Below, in pieces: positions 13,480 to 24,315 of a DNA stretch of 64,000 nt. Source of the DNA: Melampsora larici-populina 98AG31 (taxonomy: Eukaryota > Basidiomycota > Pucciniomycetes > Pucciniales > Melampsoraceae); assembly GCF_000204055.1 (NCBI RefSeq), contig NW_006768836.1, positions 223,918 through 287,917 of the forward strand, given 5' to 3'. Numbering within the stretch: position 1 is the stretch's first letter; every line of letters starts with the position of its first letter. The notes beneath the pieces are model-generated. The model ran no database searches. It was given only the letters and a program-made list of their open reading frames with translations, and was not told the origin of the DNA. The position numbers and the translations under genes were made by a program.

Positions 13480-14922
13480 ACGAGCGGAGATGGTAGTTTT
13501 GATTACAATGCTGCAAGAGTGGTCAACAAGGGTCTTACGGCCCTTACCGCTGAATATATTGCAGCCAACGGTTCGGTTAACAAATCAATGGGTTGGGTTC
13601 AATCAAAATATTCGTCGATCGTTGCTTACTCCGCACCGAATTGGTACCAGCAATGGTCAAAATTCGCGTCTGATCTTATCAAATTGGACCAAAACGAGAG
13701 TCGTCCTATCCATCAAAATGAAGGATCCGCTCCAACTGGTCCAGTCACATCGGACGATGATCCCGTCTATGTTTTCAATCTTTCAGAGAATCCAGTTTTC
13801 CCTCCCGACGCCACTCCTAGTCATCATTCTCAACAACAGAGTAGAAACAATGACGGTATTCCAGTCCTTACTCAAGATCAAATTAACAATGTTCAAAAAG
13901 TTAGAGATCTTTTGGACAACAACCCAAAAGCTCCAACAAAGAAGGGAAAAAGCAAACATACCAGCCGCGATAGCGACGACAATTCCGAAGTCTCAGATTC
14001 AGAAGAAAAACTCGCCAAGCACCAAAAGAAGTGGGATTTCTTCCCTCGAACTACGGTGGGGCCTTTCTCTACGGAGCATTATACTCCGGGAGCCATTCGG
14101 TTTGCAGCAGCCACAAGTGGTTATACTTCTAGTCTCTCACAAGCAGTCAAAAGCTTCAATAGTTCTGTTAAACCCGCTGATTTCCCAGACAATCTTTCGA
14201 AAGAACTTTTACAAGGGAAATACATCGATCTACGAAGGATTAAAGGAGAATATTTACAAACTAAAAAAGGTATGGCACCAGCTCTTACGGTGGCCGGTCA
14301 AGATAAGAAGCTTGAATTGCAAAACAAGATGCAATCTCGAGAGCTCAACGATGTCCAAGAATGGTTTTATTACTTTGACATACTTCAAAAAACTTACCAA
14401 GAAGCATTTCCGAGTTGTTATCAGGATTTTGTTCTTTACGCTGATTTTATCAAAGACCAACATATGTCGGATGGTTCGAAAGCAGATTGGATCTGCGTTG
14501 CAAACTTTGATGCAGCACTTCAAGGGAAATTTGCGTCGAACAAAAATCTATCTTTCGCGGATTGGGCACATCCAAGCTTGTCTACGCTCAAGACTAGATA
14601 TATGCAGAATGCTTATCATGATTCTCAAACAGCTAGCTCATCAAATAATTATCAAAACTATTAACAAAATCAAAATTGTCAATTTCAACCTCAGAATGCA
14701 AACAGGAAACGATCAAATACGGTTCCTCAAGGATCTTCTTCAAGACCTTCGAATTCACCTATGTTTTTTAACGCTGAGTTTAAACATAAAGGGAAATTGG
14801 AAATTGAAGATACTAGAGGTGCCAAGGATTCGGAACAGTTCTGTTTTGAGTGGAATCTTAACGGGCGCTGCAAGTATGGAGACAAATGCAGACGAATCCA
14901 CCGATGTGTAGGTCTTCCCTAG
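13480..14922 (+). pseudogene. gag-like protein with C-terminal CCCH zinc finger (outer element)
   Basis: The frame runs from after TAA at 13477 to TAG at 14920-14922 with one internal stop, TAA 14662-14664, in a Gln/Asn-rich stretch where a CAA codon would fit. No ATG precedes the first GTG, so the start is unclear; an upstream exon or a lost start is possible. The protein has an acidic Ser-rich hinge around 13960-14010 and a C-terminal C-x8-C-x5-C-x3-H finger (CFEWNLNGRC...CRRIH). Such a finger suits RNA binding in the particle. A long overlapping frame (13490-14911) also lacks stops and is treated as a shadow. Confidence 0.7.
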
Positions 14923-15155
14923 AAAGTTTTAATAATTTTGCGATTTTTATTATGATTTATACACAAAGAAGAGGTGTTTTTCTGACATTTCAGTTATTTC
15001 TAGAACGTTAAGGGATGCAGGAAAGAGCATCCAGGATGTGAGCATGTCTGATTCTCCTTGTATAGCTAACGGGTTGGTATTTTCAGTTTCTTTTTTCTAT
15101 TCCTGAAAATTTTCTCCATTGAAGTCAGTTTCTTATTTGTGCAAGAAACTGATTT

Positions 15156-17057
15156 ATGAGTACTTTTAGAATCCCGTCTTCATCACTAATTTTGATAAAT
15201 GAAGGTATTAATCCAGAGGTCGATCCAGATCAAAAATTCTTACGCGGCTACATTTGGGATGGGGTAAACCCAATTGGTTGTTCGCCAGCTATTGAGTCAA
15301 GTTTCTATGCAAGGCCTTTCCCCGACGCTCCTTCTTTAGAGGAGGATAAAGATGCTGCTTACATCTTAAAACAGTATCATTATTTATTTAAAACAAAAAC
15401 CCCAATTAATGTTGATAAGTTAGAAACACTCTTAGTAGATCACCCGAATCAGTTATTTGTGAAATCTGTATTAAAAGGTTTGAGGATTGGTTTTTGGCCA
15501 AGCTCTGCACTTTCATCTTCAGAGGTGATCGAAGGACCGAATCATATCTCATGTGAAGAACATCAAATTTTACTCGAAAATCAATGCCAAGAAGAAATCG
15601 ACAAAGGAAGATTTTCAGACAAATTTTCTACTCTGCTTCAAGGGATGAAGGTGATACCTTTACTAATGGTATCAAAGAAGGATTCGTTGAAAATGCGGGT
15701 ATGCTTTAACATGAGCGCCGGAAGACCTTCTCCAAACGATATCATTGACAAGGACAATATCGACGTAACCTATGATTCTCTTAAATCATTCATTCCTTTT
15801 CTTATAGATATGAAGAGAGAATTTGGGGAAGTAGTTTTGTTTAAATCAGATGTTGAAAGCGTGTTTAGGATTATCCCTCTTCACCAACAATATCAGATTC
15901 GTCAAATTTATCGCATTAAGAAAAAATTCAGAGCAGATTTTATGCTCACTTTTGGTTCTTCAGCATCTCCGCACATTTGGTGCGGAGTTTTCTCCCTAGT
16001 TCTTTGGATTGCGGAATTTGTGTTTGGGATTAAATACATGAACAATATGATGGACGATGTCTGGTCTGTTTGTTCAGCAAGGCATTTCATCAATTTTAAA
16101 GGCCATTGAATTCCAACTCCACAAGCAAAACTCCTCAATCTTTTCGATATCTTAGGAATTCCTTGAATGTGGAAAAAACAACTGCATGGAAAGATTATAG
16201 AAATTATAGGTCATGTCGTAGATTCTGAAAGAATGATTTTCTATCTATCCTGACAAGAAAGAAAAACTAATTAAAACGGTTGAAGATTTTGTTTCAAAAC
16301 CAAAGCATTCATTAAAAGAATGGCAAGAGCTTTTAGGCCACGCTTCTTGGGCCTGCACCTCTATGCCTTGGGGCAGGTTTGCTTTACAAAGTTCTTACAA
16401 AGAAATTAGTGGAAAAAATCAACGATTCCTTCAAATTCATCTCAATAAAGAAGTTCAAACAGATCTTCGATGGTTAATAAAAATTTTCAATTCTCAAGAT
16501 GGTGTGAAGGTTCTAGAAACATCAAGATGGAATCTGGTCGATGCAGATGCAGTGTTTTATTCGGACGCTTGCATGACAGGTTTGGGTGTTTGGCAAGCGG
16601 GAAAAATCTCGGTTTTTACTTCTTTTTTCCTCCTCCCGATAGGAACATCTATTGGGGTGAACTACTGGGAGTAGTTTCGGCTATTGATATAGGCATTAAA
16701 GAGGGTGCTAAGCGCATATTTGTTCATTCTGATAACAAGTTGGTTGTAGACCTTTTTAGTTCACATTGCCCTAATTGGATCGTTCGACCGGCTTTTAGGT
16801 ATTGCATCAACCGTCTTTTGGAGGCTAAGGCAGACGTTCGCGTCCTGCACATTTCAGGAGATTCTAACGGTTTTGCTGATCAACTTTCAAGACAAAAAAT
16901 TTTATTAACCAAAGATGCGCATGATATTCTTTGTAGTTCAATAGGTGCTCACTCAATCTCCTATTTAAAAATTGATTCTTCTTTAATTTCTGGAGGTTTA
17001 GAATCCAATCTTTCAGTTTCAAATTCTCATATTCAACCATGGGTAGATCTACAATGA
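15156..17057 (+). pseudogene. Reverse transcriptase and RNase H of the outer YR retroelement, broken
   Basis: The ATG at 15156 opens 317 codons. RT motifs are FKSDVESVFRIIPLH (motif A Asp), FGSSASPHIWC and the active-site box MNNMMDDVW, where the usual Y-x-D-D tyrosine is replaced by Met. After 16109 the reading frame is lost: the remaining RT text, including LLNLFDILGIP then TGA at about 16165, is spread over frames up to 16360. RNase H follows with YSDACMTGLGVW (about 16558) and, after another frameshift near 16630, WGELLGV...VHSDNKLVV...DQLSR to about 16890. These breaks and the altered active site mean it is dead. Confidence 0.8.
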
Positions 17058-17775
17058 AGAACTCACCTCTCAAAGATATATCTTTATCAGAATTAAGGAA
17101 ATTGTCAAATATCGATTGTCGTTCTACAATTTCGAAAACATCTTTTTTAAAGTACAAAGCAGGTTTTAAAAGCTTTGTCAATTTTTGTACTCTTTTCAAA
17201 TTAGATCTTGTTCCAAATGTTTGTAACTTATGTGATTATGTGTCTTTTGCTAGTTGGTCAATTTTTCCAAGGTCGGTTAGGGCGTATTTGGTTGGGATTC
17301 ATTATATTTTTAAATTAAATTTTCCCTCAGTGATTTGTCATACTCTCCATCAAGACGTCAAAGATACGATGAAAGCTTGTATCAAAAAGTGGTCCAAACC
17401 AGTTGTTCGGAAAAATCCGTTATCACTCGATCAAATTCAATCAGTAGTTGCTGTGTCTTCGAATTCTCATGACGATAGGTTGTTCTTAGCCTTATTAGGA
17501 ATTGGTTTTGGCGGCTTACACCGACTCGGTGAATTAACTATTCCGGATTCAAAATCGTTAGTGGACAACAAGAAAATCATACTACGTTCATCTCTGCAAT
17601 TTTCGACTTGCAAAAAATTTATTCAATATCATCTCCCATATTCGAAATGCGATTCTTCCTTTGTGGGCGCACCAATTATCATTCAGTCCTCGAAAACACT
17701 TCAGCTTGTCCAGTAATGTTATTAAAATCATATCTTTGTTCTAGAGATAAACTATTTATGGCAGCTTTGGAGCTT
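17039..17775 (+). pseudogene. Tyrosine recombinase, N-terminal two thirds (outer element)
   Basis: The N-terminal SAM-like core-binding part is followed by the catalytic domain with GFGGLHRLGELTIPDSK, where the Arg of HRLGE is the first catalytic residue, as in DIRS and Ngaro recombinases. A frameshift near 17695 moves the end of this part (CPVMLLKSYLCSRDKLF) to another frame. The gene is cut at 17775/17776 by the insertion of the inner element. Its remainder lies 6.8 kb away. Confidence 0.8.
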
Positions 17776-18023
17776 TCCACTCTTTACTCGCTGGGATCTT
17801 TGGAGGGAAGTGAATTTGAGTTCTCAATTCTATTCTTTTGTCTTTATTCATTTCACTATAAGTGTGTATCATTTTTTGTTATCATGTAATGTATACAACC
17901 CTTGGTTTGTCCTAGTCAAACCTAGGTATCCATTCATGAATACTTTGGTTTCTTGGGGGGGGCCCCCTGCCTGAGAAGGCAAGGGGAGGTAGGACCACCT
18001 AGAGCTGTAGATGAGAGAGCGCT
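17776..18023 (-). repeat. Split direct repeat B2 of the inner element
   Basis: 248 nt and the outer terminal copy of B. It is separated from A2 by a 180-nt unique spacer (18024-18203), whereas the canonical layout has A2 and B2 contiguous. Confidence 0.9.
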
Positions 18024-18203
18024 GGACGGCTGGGCTAGGCACTCTCTCTACACTCAAGACTCGCACACTTATCTTTACCGCACCTACATTTATTAGTACT
18101 TCTGCCAAACATTTTTCCTGTGCACAGATACTTACTCTAGTTAGATCCAAGGGGGACCTTTAGTGGACTGTACTGGGATTGCCTTTGGGTGGTGGGTGGG
18201 TTC

Positions 18204-18479
18204 GAAAAGGAAAGGCTAAGCGTGAGAGCTTAACCGTGAGAGGAAGAGTGAAGATGGAATTTCCAGACGTGAGCGGGGGATAGGCGGCTATGGGAAAAGT
18301 CAACGCGTGAATGCAAGGAAGGGAGGAGGAATTTTTTTCCTTTGCATCTTCCAAATTCAAGCGTACGCCTGGAGAAAGTCACCCTCAGTATAGGGCTATT
18401 TATCTACACCCATAGTCCGACCCCGCATCGCCTCGTGGAAATAGACGGTACCGTCATGCCTTTGGGTACCGTCAGCCAT
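18204..18479 (-). repeat. Split direct repeat A2 of the inner element
   Basis: Second copy of the 276-nt A repeat. It abuts B1 at 18479, forming the B1-A2 junction expected from the circular intermediate model. Confidence 0.9.
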
Positions 18480-18725
18480 CCACTCTTTACTCGCTGGGAT
18501 CTTTGGAGGGAAGTGAATTTGAGTTCTCAATTCTATTCTTTTGTCTTTATTCATTTCACTATAAGTGTGTATCATTTTTTGTTATCATGTAATGTATACA
18601 ACCCTTGGTTTGTCCTAGTCAAACCTAGGTATCCATTCATGAATACTTTGGTTTCTTGGGGGGGCCCCCTGCCTGAGAAGGCAAGGGGAGGTAGGACCAC
18701 CTAGAGCTGTAGATGAGAGAGCGCT
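18479..18725 (-). repeat. Split direct repeat B1 of the inner element
   Basis: 247 nt, matching 17776-18023 except for one G in a G7/G8 run (18658 region). It lies just downstream of the YR stop. Confidence 0.9.
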
Positions 18726-18915
18726 TCCCCATGACTCAGGGCGGCGTCCTGAGCCTGCGAACTCCCATCTACGGCGGTCTGGGACATGCACCACCCCCCG
18801 GAGTTTCACAAGCAACCTCTGTGACTCACGACCAGTTCTACATCGGGTGTACCAACACCTATACCGTGCAAGTAATGATCTGGCTGATCGGCCGGACAAT
18901 GAGTTCATTCTATCG

Positions 18916-20013
18916 TTAAAATCGCACCTCACGCAAGATTTGTATTGTATTGGATAGTTCAGCACTACTGTATTCCCTAATATAAAGTTTGTATGCTTTT
19001 GATTTCCACCTCCCGAGTTTTACTATGTCTTCCAGTGGGCATTTCAAGTTCCATCTAAGCGATGCGCCCCCTACCCTAAACGAATGACCAGTTAATTTCG
19101 CATTCATCCTCTTCGACCAAACTCCCTCAAATATCTTTTGACAGCGTGTCTTCGTCAGGGTTATTCTCCTACCCCCACATGGGTACGAGAAGACTGGGTC
19201 ATCGTCTGTTGCGCCGGTTTGTTCCAACAACCTCTTCACCGCGTTTACTGGATCTAGGAGTGAATGCTGATTTTGACAATGAATTACTTGTATTTCGCCT
19301 ACAGCTGCAGTCTTCGCACTCCGAATCTTGATCTTTAAAAATTCCAACTTCTCATCCCAAATTATGTCTTTCACTCGAACTTGGTCCGTGTTAGCCGATG
19401 CCTTCAACAATTCTCCTAACCGGGCCATACCCCAGAATGCAACTAAAGCCACTGTGTACGCAACTTGGTTTTCAAGTTTCCCGTCTGACAAAGATTCTAG
19501 AAGACCGAACAGGTGATTGACTAAGACGGGATTTTTCTTCTCCTTCGGTTCTTCCCTTAGTTCTAGTTTCGCGGCGGCCTTCAGAATTGCTTCTACTCTA
19601 GGTGTATCCTGGTGTGGATAATCGACGTTATGAAAAAGGTGCCAGGCTTTAATACCTGACAAGTAAGTTCAAATCGTAGATGACTTGATTGGTGAAAAAG
19701 TAGATGATGATTGTTCTGGTGACAACTTAGGGCCGGCCCAAACCACGAACTCGCTTAAAACCGTAGGGTTGATCGGCAGTAATGATGATCGACTAATGCC
19801 TTTCTCTTCTGCAAACGCCATTAACTTCGTCACTCCTGCATTATAGTGTTTTATTGTCGGAGTCGACCAGCTACCACTTAGCATGTAAGTTTTCACTATG
19901 TCCGAAGCTGTCGAATCAACGCCATCGAGGCCTTTCCTGAACTCCATAGTGACTGACGTTGTGGTTTTGGTGGGTCTAATCCTGATGATGTCAAACTGGG
20001 TCAAAGGACTCAA
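18916..20013 (-). pseudogene. Tyrosine recombinase of the inner element, one in-frame TGA
   Basis: A single frame of 366 codons is interrupted only by TGA at 19669-19671, between STI and TYLSG. A CGA codon changed by C-to-T would fit. Catalytic features are ARLGELL (Arg), GHSFRVGG (His-x-x-Arg), GRWKSKAY (Trp) and the C-terminal YIREYSS with candidate nucleophile Tyr. The N-terminal part (STIKHY-like core-binding region) precedes the stop. The protein would cut and rejoin the circular DNA copy at the target. An alternative is an intron removing the TGA, but no good GT-AG pair is seen at that point. Confidence 0.8.
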
Positions 20014-20027
20014 GTCTCATATCTAGT

Positions 20028-20068
20028 CTTTTTTTAGGGTACGATCAGTCTTTTTAGGGTACGATCAG
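20028..20068. repeat. 20-bp tandem duplication
   Basis: The unit TCTTTTTAGGGTACGATCAG occurs twice in succession just upstream (minus strand) of the recombinase frame. The first copy has two extra T. Confidence 0.8.
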
Positions 20069-20163
20069 TACTTTCGAAACGCCACCCCGATCACCATTCA
20101 AATCGGAATTAGCGCCACTACTCAACGTCTTCTCGACGCTGAAATCTTTTGGCTCGAAGGACA

Positions 20164-20165
<2 letters not shown>

Positions 20166-20202
<37 letters not shown>
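20166..20202. repeat. A37 homopolymer between RT and YR genes
   Basis: Thirty-seven uninterrupted A on the plus strand (T on the coding strand) followed by G5. It lies in the 200-nt gap between the RT-RNase H stop (20217) and the recombinase start. Confidence 0.95.
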
Positions 20203-20205
<3 letters not shown>

Positions 20206-20216
20206 GGAGATGTATT

Positions 20217-21980
20217 TCATAAGCGTTGTTTCACAACCAAACTCAAATCATTTGGGACTTCGATCACAACCCGATCATCTACAGTCCTCTTGTCTTTCCC
20301 GCGAGAAAGTAAGTCCGCCATATTCTCTCCAGTTTCCACACGTTCAGCTACTATATCACAGTGAAGTTCAACTAGCAGTTTCTGTACTGCTTTCCATTCC
20401 TTGTTTACTGCTCGGTCACCGGACTTCCTTTTCTCAACAGCTGATTGGGACGTAGTATTATCTGTAAGTACGATGAATGTCTTCCCTCTTACGTCTTCAA
20501 TCTTACTTAGTACTAACAGACCTAGACGAATAGCCACAGTTTCTGCCCATGCTATATTACGTTTACCTCTTGAGGTCGTTATTAGATTCCAACCCTTCAC
20601 GAGTTTAAATTCAGCCCATTTCGAACCGATCAAAACTCCTATACCTGTCATCGAGGCGTCACCTACCCAGTTAATGTCTACCGGTACGGCATCTGGGATT
20701 ATCCTCCTCGGTTTGAACTCCTTCAGCGTTGTTTGCCATTCTAGAAGGTCTTCTCGTACGTCCCCAGGGACCTTTCTTTTCGCCGATGCGACCTTCCATT
20801 CCGCTTCCCACCTATGGAGACTCGCCATGTAACACTTGAGGTTAGGAACAATGTACGTCGTATGAACTAATCGTCCTATAAACTTCTCTACTTGTTTAAG
20901 GTTAAAGGATGCGTTTGGCTCCAAGAAATCGTCTACTTGCTTACTACGTTCGTTAAATTTCTCTTCAGGTAGTCGTACGGTCCTATCTGCTATGTTCCAA
21001 ATAAAGCCAATATACCTTTGCTCGTTCGCGAACTCGTGGACTTTTTCCACATTGGAGGCTACACCCATCTCGTTGCTGAGGTCGACAACGTCTTGAATGG
21101 TGGTCTTGTTGGACTCATCTTTGATAAGTAAGTTATCATCAACCCATCTGAATGCAGCCACTAATTTAAAGTGTCTCGTGACAATTTTTCTCCACAGATC
21201 TGCTGGTCTACCAAAGACACCACACCCTGCTACACCCCCGAATTGGATACGGGTATCTAACCACAGTCTATTTTGAAGATCCATCAAGAGAAGGAAACGC
21301 CATTGAGACGGGTGGATTGGGATTTGACGGTAAGCTTTCTCCCAATCGAAGATTGCGACCTTGTATTTCCCAGAGTGAGTCCTGAAGAATATCGCGATGA
21401 CTTTGAAGTCATCCCAACTGGTCTCGAATTCTTTCTTATCCACAAAACTATTAACTGACGGTGTTTCAATCTCGTCGTGTGGGAATGATAGGTCGTTTAT
21501 TATGCGAAATGAACCGTCCCCATTAATCACACTGCCCATTGGGCTTGACCTGAAGAAACCGAGTTTTTCAAATACTTCCATGTGAGTGAACGGGCCAAAA
21601 ATCCGCTTTGCTCTCCGTTCCTTTGCTAAAGTGTTGTTGATTTTTTCTTCTGCTAAAATGGCTGATTCATGATTTCGTGGTGTGTACCATTTCCGTTTGC
21701 CTAAGGTATGGTCTGGAATCCCTTGGTGGAAACCATGTTTACAACCATCCAACACCTCCTCAGCATCTTCGCCTATTTCATGCCAATCAACCAAATCTCT
21801 CCATACGGCTAAATTGAGGTCACAAACCGCTTCTTCTCTGGGCCACCGTGGGTCAAAGTTCCTCCCTGAGTTGAAGTAAGGCAACAGCTTAACCACGTCT
21901 GATCTCTCATCATGCTCATTGATCTCTAGACGCGGGATGGCACCGCAAACTCGGTTGCCCCTGATCATCGTGCTAATCAT
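20217..21980 (-). CDS. Reverse transcriptase-RNase H of the inner Ngaro-like element
   Basis: An uninterrupted frame of 587 residues starting at ATG 21980. RT motifs: FDWEKAYRQIPIH with the motif A Asp, IQFGGVAGCGVFGRP, and the active-site box FRWVDDNLL (a W-V-D-D variant of Y-x-D-D). RNase H follows, with WVGDASMTGIGVLIG, AWAETVAIRLG (Glu), VLTDNTTSQ (Asp) and ENMADLLSRG. The enzyme copies the element RNA into DNA in a cytoplasmic or nuclear particle. All expected acidic residues are present and no frameshift is seen, unlike the equivalent gene of the outer element. Confidence 0.9.
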   Translation of the reverse strand: MISTMIRGNRVCGAIPRLEINEHDERSDVVKLLPYFNSGRNFDPRWPREEAVCDLNLAVWRDLVDWHEIGEDAEEVLDGCKHGFHQGIPDHTLGKRKWYTPRNHESAILAEEKINNTLAKERRAKRIFGPFTHMEVFEKLGFFRSSPMGSVINGDGSFRIINDLSFPHDEIETPSVNSFVDKKEFETSWDDFKVIAIFFRTHSGKYKVAIFDWEKAYRQIPIHPSQWRFLLLMDLQNRLWLDTRIQFGGVAGCGVFGRPADLWRKIVTRHFKLVAAFRWVDDNLLIKDESNKTTIQDVVDLSNEMGVASNVEKVHEFANEQRYIGFIWNIADRTVRLPEEKFNERSKQVDDFLEPNASFNLKQVEKFIGRLVHTTYIVPNLKCYMASLHRWEAEWKVASAKRKVPGDVREDLLEWQTTLKEFKPRRIIPDAVPVDINWVGDASMTGIGVLIGSKWAEFKLVKGWNLITTSRGKRNIAWAETVAIRLGLLVLSKIEDVRGKTFIVLTDNTTSQSAVEKRKSGDRAVNKEWKAVQKLLVELHCDIVAERVETGENMADLLSRGKDKRTVDDRVVIEVPNDLSLVVKQRL

Positions 21981-22275
21981 TTGGTAAAGGAGGTTTTAGG
22001 GATCGTCAGAAATTCTGGCCAAGAAACAGACTACTGTTGTCATTACGCAATGGGTCCTCAAGGAAGGTAAGACAAGAGCGTGACACGATGACGTGAACAG
22101 GGTATGTGAACACAATCAGGAGGAGTCAACACCAAGTAGGCGACTCCGGCCATACAAATCAAGAAAGTTTGGGATAATTTTCCGGCGGATGACACACGCC
22201 AGTGCAGCATTTGCACACCTTATCGATCACGATAGAAAAAAAAAATTTAAGACAAGAATTCAGATTCTCCAAGGC

Positions 22276-24252
22276 TTACTTGGCCTTTCCATGTCCTCCG
22301 AATCTAGGACCATTAGGTTCGCGATCATCACCTCTACGGTCATCACGCCGTTCCTCACGTCTCCACGATCCACTACCTTCTGCTCTTCGGTTATCATAAC
22401 CATCGGAACCTCCTCGACGACCTCTGGAACTCTCATCGCGACCTCCACCAGTCACGTAACCACCACCTCTACCACGACCTCTAGTCACCCTGCCTCCAAG
22501 GTTTCTATCTTCATACGTGTTGAAGTAGTTGACACCGCCTGGTCCCTCGTAGTGGGATTGATTAGCGTAAGTCCAAGAACGGGCATTTGGTTTACTAGTG
22601 TGGTTGTACCCAAATTGATCATTGGCATTTGTTTGGAACGGGTTTTGACCATTTCTCATGGGTTCACCAGTGATGGGGTTGATGTGAGATTTGACTTGAC
22701 CATCTGCATACGGGTTACAGTCGGCGAATCGAGGGTCAATGTCGCCAAGGCGCTCTGAGTCAAGACGGGCGTTACGCTCGAATTCTTCGTTTCTAATCGC
22801 AGGGTTTGCAACCTTCCCATCGGCGTTTCGGAAGGTCAGCACGGTTGTTCTGATAGCTAGGTCATATCGGAAGGCTGTCGGACAGCTGAGCCTGTCTCTC
22901 ATTATCGCGAAGACATTTTCTTTGTGAGTTTTAAACCGATTTGCCAGTTTATCGTGTTTATAGTGAAACAGGTAGGCGACGAAGAGATCAAAGGCCGTGA
23001 CCCATTCACCGAAAGACGTCTTCCATTCCGAAGGGATAGCTAAGCCATGATATTTCTCTCCATCTTTGTCTTTGGAAGTCTTAGGTCTTTGTGAGTTTTT
23101 AAGTAAGTCCATTTTCAACCAGTTGATATTCATGATTGATAAAGGTAAGTAGCCGTCAAGGGGTTTGATTTTGTCTTCCCAATGTTTTGCTAGTGCGACT
23201 AGACCGGTGTTTTTGATACCCTCGTCGCTGACTTCAGGTACAGTCGTGGCTTTAGCTGAGGTAGAATCGGTAGAAGGGACAGTCTTCCCCTTGTTGGCCT
23301 CGCCCGTACCGTCAAGGCATATCACCTCGCGTATGACAGGGTCCACAGTTTTCTCCACGGATCGGGTAGGTCTCATTGAGGTAGAAGCTGGTGCTGCAAG
23401 GGTCGACACTGGGGGCTGCGGTGGCACGCGGCCCAGGGAAGCGGTGGTACCTTGGATAGCGGTTGTGGCAGAGTTTGGGTTACTGACGACAATCATGCCG
23501 TTGGCCAAAAGCCAGGAATGTAATCCTTTTGGCGGGCTGGTCCCTGCTCCGGAAACGGTGTTTCTACGACTCGGAGACAAAGGAGCTGGAATGAACGAAG
23601 AAAACCACGAGAAGCTTAGTAACTTGTCTGACAGTTCATCATAGTATTTGGCATCACAATTGTGGCATCACGAAATCGCTCGTGGACAGAAAATTTTTTC
23701 TTAAACATCGCAACTGCGGCATCACCATAGGTGGGTAAAATTCAACATATATTTTTGAGGCTTACCATTTGGATCGTTGCTAACATTGTCTTTAGAAATC
23801 AGTCCTGCTAGATTGCCTTCTCCTTCTCCGGGAGGGTGAATAATTGACGTATCATCGCCAGTTTGGGCTATGGTGCCACTAGCAGCAGGTGCGTTATTAC
23901 CAGGGGAAGCACCTCCTAGGTTGGATGGTGAAGTAGAATCAGATGTGGTATTAGAATTAACCTGGCCATCTCTTCTAGGTACGGTGAGAGTGACAGTCGG
24001 TGTGGCGTCTCTTGACGATGTTTGAGTTCCAGGTCTAGCTGACCCCCCGGGGTTCCGACGTCCGCGGCCTCTACCTCTGCCTCGTTGATTGCTTGTCACA
24101 TTTGTTGGTGATAGAGTTGGGTCCAAAGGGGGGTTGACGGTTTGTTCGGAATCTAGAGGGGGCACAGAGCTTCCCCTCAACCTAGCACTCGTTCTTCTCA
24201 TTATTGCGTTGAATTTATCTATATTGGTAGCATCCTGATTGTCTGTAGACAT
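22276..24252 (-). CDS. gag-like protein of the inner element, probably spliced
   Basis: Exon 1 is 24252-23766 (ATG start MSTDNQDATN). The frame then meets stops unless a 180-nt GT-AG intron (23765-23586) is removed: the donor GTAAGC follows AAT G, and the acceptor CCAG precedes CT CCT, joining phase 1 and entering the frame that runs to 22276. The first part is Ser/Thr/Pro-rich with an RGRGRGRGRR patch. The middle (about 23200-22800) has a globular part with WEDKIKPLDGYLP and WVTAFDLFVAYLFHY, reminiscent of gag. The C-terminus is an RGG-rich nucleic-acid-binding tail. The alternative is two separate proteins, but no ATG opens the second frame near its start (TTG only). Confidence 0.65.
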
Positions 24253-24315
24253 GTCGGGTTCAATTAAGTGTTTTTGCTTTTTTTTTTTTTTCCTTTATTT
24301 TTAAGAAGAGTTTTT

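Noticed and set aside
20401..20832. 143-codon plus-strand frame opposite the inner RT gene
   Set aside because: Antisense shadow of an intact RT-RNase H frame with no domain of its own.
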